NCBI GenBank assembly: GCA_013003535.1
Contig: JABDIY010000106.1
Location: 1 to 34,579, forward strand
Direction of reading: 5' to 3'
DNA: 34,579 nucleotides
From: Acidimicrobiales bacterium
Lineage (GTDB): Bacteria > Actinomycetota > Acidimicrobiia > Acidimicrobiales > SZUA-35
This document shows, piece after piece, positions 7,921 to 16,074 of this stretch. Made by a program: the position numbers and the translations under genes. Under the pieces are notes generated by a model. That model did not search any database. It worked only from the letters and a program-made list of their open reading frames with translations, and was not told the origin of the DNA. Position 1 is the first letter of the stretch. Each line of letters opens with the position of its first letter.

Positions 7921-8760
7921 ATGCCCGAGTTGCCCGAGGTCCAGGCCCACGCCGACCGAATGACCGCAGCGCTGGCGGGCAAGATGTTGGTGAAGTTCCA
8001 GCTTCTCAACTTCGCTTCCTTGAGAACGTTCGACCCGCCCGCCGATGGCGCAGTGGGCGCCAAACTCATCGAGGTGGACCGGCGGGCCAAAACCATGCTG
8101 ATGCGCTTCGACAACGGCGACACCCACGTGATCCACCTGATGCAGGGCGGGCGGCTCCGACCGGACCCCAAACAATCCAAGAAGCCCCGTTTCGGCATCG
8201 CCCGCTGGGTGTTCGAGGACGATGATGCCTGGCTGTTCACCGAGGCAGGAACAGAACGCAAGGCTGGTGTATGGGCCGTTCGCGGCGACCCCTCGTCCCA
8301 GCCGCCATTGGACCACTTGGCGCCGGACGCAACCGAGTTCACCGTTGGTGATCTGACCAAGATGTGCCGAAACCATTCCGGCCGGATCCACGGGCTCCTG
8401 CGAGATCAACGCAAGATCGCCGGGTTGGGTCGGATGTTAACCAACGAGATTCTCTTCGACGCCGGCATCTCCCCGTTCGCCAACGCGTCGAAGCTGACCG
8501 ACGAGCAATTGGGACGGTTGCACACTTCCATGCAGGCGGTGATCGTTTCGTCGCTCGAACACGAGCGGACCCTGGACGACATCGGCAAGAGCGCCGACCG
8601 GCCCAGCAAAGTCCACAACCGTTCCGGGGAACCGTGCCGAAACTGCGACGACACCATTCGCACCGTGGAGTACCGCAGGTACACCGTCTACTACTGCCCC
8701 ACCGAACAGACCGACGGCAAGATCCTGGCCGACAACACCACCAGCAAGTTCCTCAAATAA
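7921..8760 (+). CDS. Fpg/Nei-family DNA glycosylase with altered zinc finger
   Basis: DNA base-excision repair protein of 279 aa. It begins with MPELPEV, so after Met removal Pro is the Schiff-base nucleophile and the next Glu is catalytic. A Lys in RRAKTMLMRF occupies the beta-hairpin position that contacts DNA. The helix-two-turn-helix segment DQRKIAGLGRMLTNEILFDAGISPF is well preserved. The C-terminal zinc finger reads CRNC, then YYCPTEQTDGK, so three Cys are present but the usual fourth (CPxCQ) is Glu. Otherwise the length and layout are normal for Fpg/Nei; which damage it prefers (8-oxoguanine or oxidised pyrimidines) cannot be told from sequence alone. It starts 4 nt after the SCP2-like gene and is the last gene of this run, ending before the 61-nt hairpin repeats. 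Confidence 0.88.
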   Translation: MPELPEVQAHADRMTAALAGKMLVKFQLLNFASLRTFDPPADGAVGAKLIEVDRRAKTMLMRFDNGDTHVIHLMQGGRLRPDPKQSKKPRFGIARWVFEDDDAWLFTEAGTERKAGVWAVRGDPSSQPPLDHLAPDATEFTVGDLTKMCRNHSGRIHGLLRDQRKIAGLGRMLTNEILFDAGISPFANASKLTDEQLGRLHTSMQAVIVSSLEHERTLDDIGKSADRPSKVHNRSGEPCRNCDDTIRTVEYRRYTVYYCPTEQTDGKILADNTTSKFLK

Positions 8761-8767
8761 CCGGCTA

Positions 8768-8934
8768 ACCGGCAGCCCACAATCGCGCCAGCGCGAACGT
8801 CCGCTGCCACGTTGACGAAGCAACGCGTACCGGCAGCCCACAATCGCGCCAACGCGAACGTCCGCTGCCACCTCAACAAAGCATCGCGTACTGGCAGGCC
8901 AGAATCGCGCCGACGCGAACGTCCGCTGCCACCC
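8768..8934. repeat. Three tandem 61-nt repeats, each a double-stem hairpin
   Basis: Direct repeats start at 8768, 8829 and 8890 with a constant 61-nt period; the third is truncated near 8934. Each unit has an outer dyad GGCAG...CTGCC and an inner dyad TCGCG...CGCGA around a variable 4-nt tip (CCAG, CCAA, CCGA). In the first copy the inner stem extends to TCGCGC-CA-GCGCGA. Stem bases are kept while the tips vary, which suggests the fold matters. The array sits between two convergent genes (glycosylase + and mdh -), the classical location of REP/BIME-like elements, and may also act as a bidirectional terminator. There are no T-runs and no unique spacers. Confidence 0.85.
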
Positions 8935-8949
8935 CGGCGGACAGAGGTC

Positions 8950-9939
8950 TTAGAGCAGGCCGAGTTCCTTTACGGTGTCGCGCTCGCTTACGAGTTCATC
9001 GGCGGAGGCGTCCATCTTGGAGCGGCTGAAGTCGTCGATATCCAGTCCCTGCACGATGCTGAAATCACCACCGGAACAGGTGGAGGGGAAGCTATAGATG
9101 ATTCCGTCCGGAATACCGTAGGAGCCGTCGGACACGGTGGACATGGAAACCCAGTCGCCGTCCGGGGTTCCCAGAGCCCAGTCGTGCATGTGATCGATCG
9201 CGGCGTTTGCGGCCGACGCCGCCGACGACGCACCTCGGGCTTCGATGATTGCGGCACCGCGCTTGGCGACCGTGGGAATAAACTTATTCTCCAACCAGTC
9301 CTGGTCGTTGATCATTTCGGCAGCATTCTGACCGTTTACCTTGGCGTGAAAGAGATCCGGGTACTGCGTGGTGGAATGATTCCCCCAAATGGTCATGTTG
9401 GTGATGCTGGTGACTGGTTCACCGACCTTCTCCCCCAGTTGGCTGAGGGCTCGGTTGTGGTCCAGGCGAGTCATGGCGTGAAACTGCCGGGGATCGATGT
9501 CGGGAGCCGAGTGCATAGCGATGAGGGCGTTGGTGTTGGCCGGGTTGCCCACCACCAGCACCTTGATGTCCTTGTTGGCGCTGGCGTTGATGGCCTTGCC
9601 CTGTGGGCCGAAGATCCCGCCGTTGGCCTGCAACAGGTCGGCCCGCTCCATGCCGGCCTTGCGGGGCATGGCGCCGACGAGGAGCGCATAGTCCGAATCG
9701 CTGAAAGCCACGTTGGCGTCGTCGGTCTTCACCGTGCCGGCGAGCAGCGGAAAGGCGCAGTCGTTCAGCTCCATCTCCACCCCGTCAAGGGCGCCAAGTG
9801 CCGGGGTGATCTCCAACATCTGGATGATCACGGGCTGGTCGGCGCCAAGCATCTCACCAGATGCGATCCGGAAGAGCAGGGCGTAGCCGATTTGGCCAGC
9901 GGCGCCGGTGACGGTTACACGAACAGGGGTTTTTGCCAT
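8950..9939 (-). CDS. mdh: Malate dehydrogenase (NAD-dependent)
   Basis: Cytosolic enzyme interconverting malate and oxaloacetate with NAD; 329 aa from the preferred ATG. It shows the nucleotide-binding GAAGQIG at residues 12-18, an acidic residue (E43) closing the second strand as expected for NAD preference, the mobile-loop arginines R93 and R99 in [21 protein letters not shown] around 131-138, the Asp of the catalytic relay in TRLDHNRA and the catalytic His in IWGNHSTTQ (H188). The length and wording fit the cytosolic-type bacterial Mdh (TIGR01759). A GTG nine bases upstream (9948) is an alternative start, but the ATG matches family N-termini ([15 protein letters not shown]). It is transcribed in the same direction as the Opp operon, 124 nt downstream of it. 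Confidence 0.96.
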   Translation of the reverse strand: MAKTPVRVTVTGAAGQIGYALLFRIASGEMLGADQPVIIQMLEITPALGALDGVEMELNDCAFPLLAGTVKTDDANVAFSDSDYALLVGAMPRKAGMERADLLQANGGIFGPQGKAINASANKDIKVLVVGNPANTNALIAMHSAPDIDPRQFHAMTRLDHNRALSQLGEKVGEPVTSITNMTIWGNHSTTQYPDLFHAKVNGQNAAEMINDQDWLENKFIPTVAKRGAAIIEARGASSAASAANAAIDHMHDWALGTPDGDWVSMSTVSDGSYGIPDGIIYSFPSTCSGGDFSIVQGLDIDDFSRSKMDASADELVSERDTVKELGLL

Positions 9940-10024
9940 AGGCCCCACAGTATGCCCGCTGCTCGGATGGGGTCAAAGCTCAGCTAACCCCGTCGCCGAA
10001 ATGAGCCCCGCACACCTGACCTGG

Positions 10025-10060
10025 GGCCGTTTAGGGCTCTGGACCGCCGTGGGAACGGCC
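10025..10060 (-). terminator. Weak candidate terminator after oppF
   Basis: Inverted repeat GGCCGTT (10025-10031) and AACGGCC (10054-10060) with a 22-nt spacer, starting 3 nt after the oppF stop on the minus strand. It lacks a U-tract. It is the only stem I see that could separate the Opp operon from mdh. Confidence 0.25.
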
Positions 10061-10063
10061 TCT

Positions 10064-11065
10064 CTAGGTACGGACTCGGCCCCAGTCGGCTTCCTTGGGC
10101 GCTCGCACATGGCAGGCGGCCTCGTGGGCGGATCCGACCGAAACGAGCGGCGGCTGCTCACTGACACACGAGGTGGTGTTGGCAACCGGGCAACGGGGAT
10201 GAAAGCGGCACCCGCTCGGCGGGTTGAGTGGGCTGGGGACATCGCCTTCCAGGATCACCCGATCCTTGCGGCGGGTGGGATCGAGCACCGGAATCGCCGA
10301 CATCAGCGCCTGCGTGTACGGATGAACGCAGGAGTCGAAGAGGTCATTGCGGCTGCTGGTTTCGGCGATACGACCCAAATACATGACCGAGATCCGGTCA
10401 CACAGATGTTCCACCACACCCAGGTTGTGGGCGATGAACAACATGGTGAGACCCAGTTCAACCTGAAGATCTTTCAGCAAGTTGAGAATCTGGCTCTGAA
10501 TACTGACGTCCAGCGCCGAAACGGGTTCATCGAGCACCAGGAACGACGGGTTCACGGCGAGCGCCCGGGCAATGCCCACGCGCTGGCGTTGACCGCCGGA
10601 AAACTCGTGCGGGAAGCGACGGGCGTGGTAGCTCTCCAAGCCCACCAGTTCCAACATCTCATTCACTCGTTTGGCACGCTGATCGGGATCGAGGCCCTGC
10701 ACGCGGAGCCCTTCGGCGATGCTGCCGCCCACGGTGGTGCGGGGGTCGAGAGAGCTGAACGGGTCTTGGAAGATCAGCTGCATCTTGGCTCGGAGCGGAC
10801 GCATCTCCTTGGTGGACAGGTTGGTGATGTCTTGCCCGTCGAAACGAATCGTTCCCCGGTCGGGATCTTCCAGTCGTAGGATCGCTCGTCCCAGGGTGGA
10901 TTTACCGCACCCGGACTCCCCCACCAGGCCCAGCGTTTCGCCCCGTTCGATCGTGAGGCTCACTCCGTCCACCGCTCTCACCAGGCCGCCCTTGGAGCGG
11001 AACCCGCCCCCTGAGACAGCGTAGGTTTTCACCAGATCGGTGACCTCCAGCAGCGGATCACTCAT
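10064..11065 (-). CDS. oppF: Peptide/nickel-type ABC importer ATPase (OppF/DppF-like)
   Basis: Second ATPase of the importer, 333 aa. Walker A GESGCGKST is at residues 49-57, the Q-loop sits in LIFQDPFSSLDPR, the signature FSGGQ is at 155-159, Walker B FLVLDE is at 175-180, and the switch His lies in IAHNLG. The C-terminal oligopeptide-ABC extension has four conserved Cys (SGCRFHPRCP, then TSC and AAC). Some relatives have been reported to bind an iron-sulfur cluster there; whether this one does is unknown. Its ATG overlaps the oppD stop by 4 nt (ATGA). It is the last gene of the five-gene opp unit. Confidence 0.93.
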   Translation of the reverse strand: MSDPLLEVTDLVKTYAVSGGGFRSKGGLVRAVDGVSLTIERGETLGLVGESGCGKSTLGRAILRLEDPDRGTIRFDGQDITNLSTKEMRPLRAKMQLIFQDPFSSLDPRTTVGGSIAEGLRVQGLDPDQRAKRVNEMLELVGLESYHARRFPHEFSGGQRQRVGIARALAVNPSFLVLDEPVSALDVSIQSQILNLLKDLQVELGLTMLFIAHNLGVVEHLCDRISVMYLGRIAETSSRNDLFDSCVHPYTQALMSAIPVLDPTRRKDRVILEGDVPSPLNPPSGCRFHPRCPVANTTSCVSEQPPLVSVGSAHEAACHVRAPKEADWGRVRT

Positions 11066-12114
11066 GATGCTCCGTCTGCCGTCGGATCGGGTTCTTCAAA
11101 GAGCCAGCACCGCACCTTGCGACCGGGCGAGATTTGCAGCAGATCGGGCTCCACCTCGGTGCACTTGGTGAGGTTGTGAGCGATGCGAGCCTCACAGCGG
11201 GGTGCGAACCGACAGCCCGGCGGCATGTCCACCAGATTGGGAACCCGGCCCGGAATCACGGTGAGCCGTTCCCGGCGCTCCCCCGGCATGGGGATCGAAC
11301 CGATCAGACCCTGGGTGTAAGGATGTTGGGGATCCGCGAAGAGCTCGTTGGTTGGAGATTCCTCGACGATCTGGCCGGCGTACATGACGGCAACGCGGTC
11401 GGCGGTTTCGGCAACCACACCGAGGTCGTGGGTGATCAGAAGGATGGCAGTGCCGAGCTCGTCCCGCATGCTGACCATGAGATCAAGGATCTGCGCCTGG
11501 ATCGTGACATCGAGAGCGGTGGTGGGTTCGTCGGCGATCAGCACGTCCGGTTTGCTGGCCAATGCCATGGCGATCATGACGCGCTGGGCCATACCGCCGG
11601 ACAACTCGTGCGGGTAGGCCTTGGCCCTGCTGGCCGGATCGGGGATCCCAACCTTCTCCAGCATCTCCACGGCCCGCTCGTTACGAACGGCCTTCTTCAA
11701 TGCCGTATGGGCGGCGTAGACCTCAGCGATCTGCTCACCGGCGCGAAAGACGGGGTTGAGCGAGGCATTGGGCTGTTGAAAGATCATGGAGATCCGATCG
11801 CCACGGATGTTCCGCATTTGCCGCTTGCTCATCTTGTCCAGACGCTGGCCGTCGAACATCACCTCGCCGGCGACGATCTTGCCCGGATCACTCACCAGCT
11901 GGAGTATGGACATCGACGTGACCGATTTCCCGGAGCCCGACTCGCCGACCAGGCCAACGATCTCGCCAGGTTTCAAAGACAGATCCACTCCGTCCACCGC
12001 CCTCACCTCGCCGGCTCTGGTGAAGAAGTAGGTCTTGAGACCGGTGACGTTGAGGATCGGCTCCTGTTGATCGCGCCGTTGCGTCGAGTCGGTGCTCACC
12101 GAGGTGTCGGTCAT
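11062..12114 (-). CDS. oppD: Peptide/nickel-type ABC importer ATPase (OppD/DppD-like)
   Basis: First ATPase of the importer, 350 aa. Walker A GESGSGKS is at residues 57-64, the Q-loop in [11 protein letters not shown], the signature LSGGM at 171-175, Walker B VLIADE at 191-196 and the switch His in ITHDLG. The C-terminal extension carries the paired-Cys pattern GCRFAPRC followed by two more Cys, as in oppF. The frame is open 50 codons further upstream, but that stretch lies over oppC and is Arg/Pro-rich, so it is antisense-type noise. The ATG at 12114 overlaps the oppC stop as ATGA and gives a normal family N-terminus. It should pair with OppF to power transport through OppB-OppC. Confidence 0.93.
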   Translation of the reverse strand: MTDTSVSTDSTQRRDQQEPILNVTGLKTYFFTRAGEVRAVDGVDLSLKPGEIVGLVGESGSGKSVTSMSILQLVSDPGKIVAGEVMFDGQRLDKMSKRQMRNIRGDRISMIFQQPNASLNPVFRAGEQIAEVYAAHTALKKAVRNERAVEMLEKVGIPDPASRAKAYPHELSGGMAQRVMIAMALASKPDVLIADEPTTALDVTIQAQILDLMVSMRDELGTAILLITHDLGVVAETADRVAVMYAGQIVEESPTNELFADPQHPYTQGLIGSIPMPGERRERLTVIPGRVPNLVDMPPGCRFAPRCEARIAHNLTKCTEVEPDLLQISPGRKVRCWLFEEPDPTADGAS

Positions 12115-13046
12115 CGGTTCAACCGTGGGTCCATGGCGTCTCGGAGCCCGTCGCCGAGGAGGTTGAACGCCAGCACGTTCCACATGATGGCGATACCCGG
12201 GAAGAAGACGAGGTGGGGCGCGGTGAACACCTGGTTGCGTTCCGAAGCCAACATGGAACCCCACTCCGCCTGGGGTGGTTGGACGCCGAGCCCAAGGAAG
12301 GACAATGCGGCGATCTCCAGCACAGCACTGGCGATTCCGAGTGTGGCTTGCACAACCAGCGGCGTGAGCGAATTGGGGAGAATCCGACGGGTGAGGAGTC
12401 GGAAGGTGCTGACCCCCAGCACCCGGTCCGCCTTCACGAAGTCAGACTCGCGGACCGTGAGAACGCTGGAACGGACCACGCGCGCATACCCGGGGATTGT
12501 GACCACGGTGATGGCCAGGACGGCGTTGGTGAGGCCGCGCCCGAAGACGGTGACGATGAAGATGGCGAGAAGCAACGAGGGGAACGCCAGCAGCACGTCC
12601 ATCAGCCGCATCAGCACATTGTCGATCCAGCCTCCGAAGAAGCCAGCGATCAGACCCACCACCACGCCTACGAGCACGGCGAAGGTTACGGCTGCAACAC
12701 CAGCGGTCAACGAAACCCGGGCACCGTAGAAGATACGGCTGAGTACATCACGCCCGTTCCCGTCTATTCCAAGGATGTGCTGAGGCTGCTCACTGTCGCA
12801 ACCGAGAATATGGATGCACGGCGATTCTCGAGGCTGAACTCCTTCGGTGGAGAGCAGCACCTCGGTGGGGTCATATGGGGAGATGAGCGGGGCGAACAGG
12901 GCGATGAACACCAGAATCCCGAGCATCACTGCGCCCACCACCGCCGCCCGTTTGCGGAACAGTTCCTTGACCAGGTTGATGCCCAGTCCGCCCGAGGATG
13001 ATTGGGAGACCTCCAGCGGGTTGATGTCAACGGTCAGGTCGGTCAT
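12111..13046 (-). CDS. oppC: Peptide-type ABC importer permease (OppC/DppC-like)
   Basis: Inner-membrane permease of 311 aa. A cytoplasmic N-terminus is followed by a first membrane helix (about residues 34-55). An extracytoplasmic segment with two Cys (SPCIHILGCD) comes next, then HILGIDGNGRDVLSRIFYGARVSL, a hallmark of OppC/DppC, and five further helices. The ATPase-coupling EAA-like loop is in DFVKADRVLGVSTFRLLTRRILPN. The ending with WGSMLASERN and MDPRLNR is normal for the family. Both ends overlap neighbours by 4 nt (oppB upstream, oppD downstream), so production is tightly coupled. Confidence 0.93.
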   Translation of the reverse strand: MTDLTVDINPLEVSQSSSGGLGINLVKELFRKRAAVVGAVMLGILVFIALFAPLISPYDPTEVLLSTEGVQPRESPCIHILGCDSEQPQHILGIDGNGRDVLSRIFYGARVSLTAGVAAVTFAVLVGVVVGLIAGFFGGWIDNVLMRLMDVLLAFPSLLLAIFIVTVFGRGLTNAVLAITVVTIPGYARVVRSSVLTVRESDFVKADRVLGVSTFRLLTRRILPNSLTPLVVQATLGIASAVLEIAALSFLGLGVQPPQAEWGSMLASERNQVFTAPHLVFFPGIAIMWNVLAFNLLGDGLRDAMDPRLNR

Positions 13047-14104
13047 GACACTCTCACTCGGGGATCCAGATAGGTGTAGAGAACGTCGACCAGCAGGTTG
13101 ACCAACACGAACACGAAAGCGATGAACAAGGTGAAGCCCTGGACCACCGGGTAGTCGCGGGCCTCGATGGCATCGAACAAGGTCTTACCGACCCCGCTGA
13201 GGTTGAAAATCGTCTCGGTGAGAATGGCGCCGCCCAGAAGCGCACCCAGCGAGAGACCGATAACTGTGATCACCGGCAGGAGGGCATTGCGGAGGGCGTG
13301 ACGAAGGATGACCACATTTTCCTTCAAGCCTTTGGCTCGAGCGGTTCGTACGTAATCCAGACCCAGCACGTCCAAGAGGCTGGATCGGGTCATGCGTGCA
13401 ATGATGGCCATTGGAATTGTTGCCAGCGCCAGCGCAGGAAGAATCATATGCGACGTTGCACTCCAGAATACCTCCCAGTTGAGCGTGAGCATCCCGTTGA
13501 GAATCTCCATGTTGGAGATGAACTCGAAGATCCCGATCTCGGGTAGCCCCCATTTTTCATAAAACGGTTCGGGGATCATTCCGGCTTTCAACCGACCTGA
13601 CGGTGGCAGGAACAACGGTGTGTCCTGAAGGACAACGGCAAAGAGATACTGCAGCATCAACCCCAGCCAGAAAACGGGCATGGAGACGCCGGTGTTGGCG
13701 AACACCATGGTCACAACGTCCAACTTGGAGTTGTGGCGGTACGCGGACATCACCCCCAAAGGAATCCCGATGAGGACTGCGATGAACAGGGCGGCCAGCG
13801 TCAGCTCCACCGTGGTGGGCAGACGTTCTTTCAGCAACGTGGTGACCGGCTTGCTGAATCGCAGCGAGTCGCCCAGGTCCCCCTGGGCGACATCGCCAAG
13901 ATAAATCCCTAGCTGCGTGACGATCGGTTCGTCCAAACCGAACCGTTCGTTGTAGGCATCACACAATTCCTCGGTCGCCCGCTCCCCCAGCGCCAGCAGG
14001 CACGGATCCCCAGGGATCAAGCGAGCGATAGAGAAGACCAGCAGCAGGATGCCCAGCAGAACCGGGACAGCCGACAGCAGGCGGCGGGCTATGAACCTAC
14101 CCAT
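13043..14104 (-). CDS. oppB: Peptide-type ABC importer permease (OppB/DppB-like)
   Basis: Inner-membrane permease of 353 aa, starting with the typical MGRFIARRLLSAVPVLLGI first helix and the RLIPGDP motif. Helices follow at about residues 100-125, 135-160 and further on. The EAA loop lies in DYVRTARAKGLKENVVILRHALRNALLPV, and the end VLYTYLDPRVRVS is normal for OppB/DppB. The loop between helices three and four is long (roughly residues 165-215), within the range seen for this group. The gene starts 20 nt after oppA and overlaps oppC by 4 nt. It forms the translocation pore with OppC. Confidence 0.93.
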   Translation of the reverse strand: MGRFIARRLLSAVPVLLGILLLVFSIARLIPGDPCLLALGERATEELCDAYNERFGLDEPIVTQLGIYLGDVAQGDLGDSLRFSKPVTTLLKERLPTTVELTLAALFIAVLIGIPLGVMSAYRHNSKLDVVTMVFANTGVSMPVFWLGLMLQYLFAVVLQDTPLFLPPSGRLKAGMIPEPFYEKWGLPEIGIFEFISNMEILNGMLTLNWEVFWSATSHMILPALALATIPMAIIARMTRSSLLDVLGLDYVRTARAKGLKENVVILRHALRNALLPVITVIGLSLGALLGGAILTETIFNLSGVGKTLFDAIEARDYPVVQGFTLFIAFVFVLVNLLVDVLYTYLDPRVRVS

Positions 14105-14124
14105 GAGCTAGGTGGACGTTTCTT

Positions 14125-15867
14125 CTATTCGGCGTTCAGGAAGGCTCCGAAGTCGGCGTTGAAGTAGGTGAAGTTTCCGTCCCGACCGGTGTGCAGCGGG
14201 CTGGATGCATCCCACTGGGCGGACCAGGTGGTCACCACGTCGTTGGCATCGAAGGCAGAGCCATCGTGGAAGGTGACGCCAGGACGCAGGTTGAAGGTCC
14301 AGATCGTTCCGGTGTCGTCGGCAGACCACGTCTCGGCCAGGGCGGGCTGCACGGCGGTGCCGCCAACCTCGTAGGCCAGAAGTGATTCATTGACCTGCTC
14401 ACAAGCCCGGAGGGACTCGCCGTCGGTCTCATCGGCGCAATAGAGGCTGATGGGTTCGGCGTTCTGCATCCACACGATGGTGTCCCGACCGCCCGGATCC
14501 ATCACCGCAAAGACTTCGTTGCCGAGGGGGCTGGCCTGAGCGTTGGTGACGTCGGCCCGGAACGCTGTTCCCGAACCACCATGAGCCACCGGGATCATCG
14601 GCACGTGGGTCTTCAATGCTTCAGTGGCCTGCTCGTAGAGGTCCAGCCGGGTGTCAGCGTCCACCACCTGGCCGGCCTCGCTGAGGAGGTCGGTGATGTC
14701 GGAGAACTTTTCACCGAACTGATCGGAAGCGCCGATACCAAAGTGGAAGTCCAAGAAGTTGGTGGCGTCGGGATAGTCAGCGCCCCAGCCGAGGAGGTAC
14801 ATGGGGAGTTCACCAGCGTCAGAGGCATCCAGGAAGGCTCCTGATTCCATTTCCTCGATGTTCAGCGTGACCCCGATATCGGCCATCTGGGCCTGGATGT
14901 CGGTGGCGACGGTGGCCGGGTCCGGCAGGTAGCTGCGGACCACGTTGCGGTAACTCACCGTCACTTCAAATCCGTCCGGATAGCCGGCTTCAGCGAGAAG
15001 TTCCTTGGCGGCCTCGGGATCATAGTCATACCACGTGGGTTCGGGCGTGTAGCCGAAGATCGAGGACGGCAGGAATTGGTCTGCAACCTTGGAGCCCGGG
15101 GGGTAGAAGTTGTCTACCAAGCGCTGACGGTCGAGGCCCAGCGCCATCGCTTGGCGAACCTGCTCGTTGTCGAACGGTGGGAACGTGTTGTTGAACCCGA
15201 CATAGAAGATGTTGGTGCCCTCACGCTCGAGAAGCTGAAGATCACTGTCTGCTGCGATCACTTCGAAATCATCACGCCCGGGGTTGTCGATGCCGTCAAC
15301 CTGACCGGACTGCAGCTCCACCAGACGCTGAGCGGACTCTTCGCTCCAGCGGAACACCAAGGTTTCCGCATTGGCCGGCTCACCCCAGTAGTTGGGGTTG
15401 GCCGTATAGACCAGCTGGTTGCCACGTTCCCACTGGGCCACTTGGTAGGGACCGGTGCCGACCGGGGATTCCAGCAACTCAGTGCCGGTGCCGCCGGTTG
15501 CTTCCAGCACCTCGGAGGGGTGGATACCGAAGGCGGAGAATGCCACCTTGGACTCGAATGCCACGTCAGGGAAGCAGAGCTCGAACTGCACGGTGAGTTC
15601 ATCCACTGCGGTAATGCTCTTGAGTTCGCCGCCGTAGTCACAAGACTCTGCTGCGAGGCTCATGCCCTCGAAGTCCGATGGCGCGGCACCGTCATCAGTA
15701 GAACTGTCGTCAGCTGAACTGTCATCGGCGGAAGAATCATCTGCGGAGTCATCTGTTACCGCGGAATCGTCGGCGGTTCCATCTGCAGCCTCATCGCTGC
15801 CACCGCAAGCCGCGGCGACGAATGACAGTGCAAACAAAATCGCCAGTAGCGCTTTCGTACTTTTCAT
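14125..15867 (-). CDS. OppA/DppA-type solute-binding lipoprotein, circularly permuted
   Basis: Peptide-binding-type protein (SBP_bac_5) of 580 aa. Residues 1-20 form a lipoprotein signal peptide ending VAAA-C21, and residues 22-65 are a flexible Asp/Ser linker. The following order is unusual. Residues 66-460 match what is normally the middle and C-terminal part of DppA (TAVDELTVQFEL, SPVGTGPYQV, NPNYWG, VRQAMALGLDRQRLV, the final VPMIPVAHGG). Residues 462-580 match the normal mature N-terminus (DTIVWMQNAEPISLY, PALAETWS, FNLRPGVTFHDGSAFDANDVV, ending FTYFNADFGAFLNAE). Joining the end of this tail to residue 66 restores the usual order, so nothing is missing. It heads the opp operon behind a strong ribosome binding site and presumably feeds OppBCDF. 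Confidence 0.93.
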   Translation of the reverse strand: MKSTKALLAILFALSFVAAACGGSDEAADGTADDSAVTDDSADDSSADDSSADDSSTDDGAAPSDFEGMSLAAESCDYGGELKSITAVDELTVQFELCFPDVAFESKVAFSAFGIHPSEVLEATGGTGTELLESPVGTGPYQVAQWERGNQLVYTANPNYWGEPANAETLVFRWSEESAQRLVELQSGQVDGIDNPGRDDFEVIAADSDLQLLEREGTNIFYVGFNNTFPPFDNEQVRQAMALGLDRQRLVDNFYPPGSKVADQFLPSSIFGYTPEPTWYDYDPEAAKELLAEAGYPDGFEVTVSYRNVVRSYLPDPATVATDIQAQMADIGVTLNIEEMESGAFLDASDAGELPMYLLGWGADYPDATNFLDFHFGIGASDQFGEKFSDITDLLSEAGQVVDADTRLDLYEQATEALKTHVPMIPVAHGGSGTAFRADVTNAQASPLGNEVFAVMDPGGRDTIVWMQNAEPISLYCADETDGESLRACEQVNESLLAYEVGGTAVQPALAETWSADDTGTIWTFNLRPGVTFHDGSAFDANDVVTTWSAQWDASSPLHTGRDGNFTYFNADFGAFLNAE

Positions 15868-15874
15868 TACATTT

Positions 15875-15880
15875 CCCTCC
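15875..15880 (-). promoter_or_regulatory. Strong ribosome binding site of the oppA-type gene
   Basis: GGAGGG on the minus strand, 7 nt before the ATG at 15867. It is one of the best Shine-Dalgarno matches in the window and fits the high expression expected for a binding protein. Confidence 0.7.
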
Positions 15881-15953
15881 AGTGGGGCGTCATTGGAATA
15901 CTCGGAAACTAACCCCGATCAGGGACCGTGTGGCCGGATTGCTCCAAGTTGTA

Positions 15954-15966
15954 ACACTCTGAGTGT
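15954..15966. promoter_or_regulatory. 13-bp palindrome in the divergent oppA/dienelactone-hydrolase region
   Basis: ACACTC-T-GAGTGT is a perfect dyad with 6-bp arms around one base. It is 86 nt upstream of the oppA-type start and 108 nt upstream of the hydrolase start, in the 207-nt divergent gap. It could be an operator for either or both genes. No convincing -35/-10 pair was found next to it, and a dyad of this size can arise by chance. Confidence 0.25.
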
Positions 15967-16074
15967 CCCCCAACAGGGACGAACTGAGTGCCAGACCACC
16001 CACCGTGCGGGCGGCACAGCACCGGGAAATCCGGCCAAATTGATGGTCTGCGGCCGGCCCACTACCGTTTCCCC

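Noticed and set aside
8768-8934. 61-nt repeats as a short CRISPR array
   Set aside because: Similarity runs through most of the period, with only a variable stretch near the end of each unit, and there are no cas genes; the stems are nested dyads typical of REP-like repeats.
8812-9987. Plus-strand open frame starting in the 61-nt repeats and running antisense to mdh
   Set aside because: It is the complement of a fully conserved mdh gene; its start falls inside repeats.
12115-12264. 50-codon upstream extension of oppD
   Set aside because: It lies over the oppC coding region; the ATG at 12114 with ATGA overlap gives the normal N-terminus.
11134-12729. Long plus-strand open frame (531 codons) over oppD/oppC
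   Set aside because: Antisense to two ABC genes with full motif sets; composition is rich in Arg, His and Gly with no family features.
14125-15867. OppA-type protein read as a truncated gene fused to a second partial copy
   Set aside because: No block is duplicated or lost; the two parts together make exactly one complete protein in rotated order, which fits circular permutation better than a fusion of two fragments.
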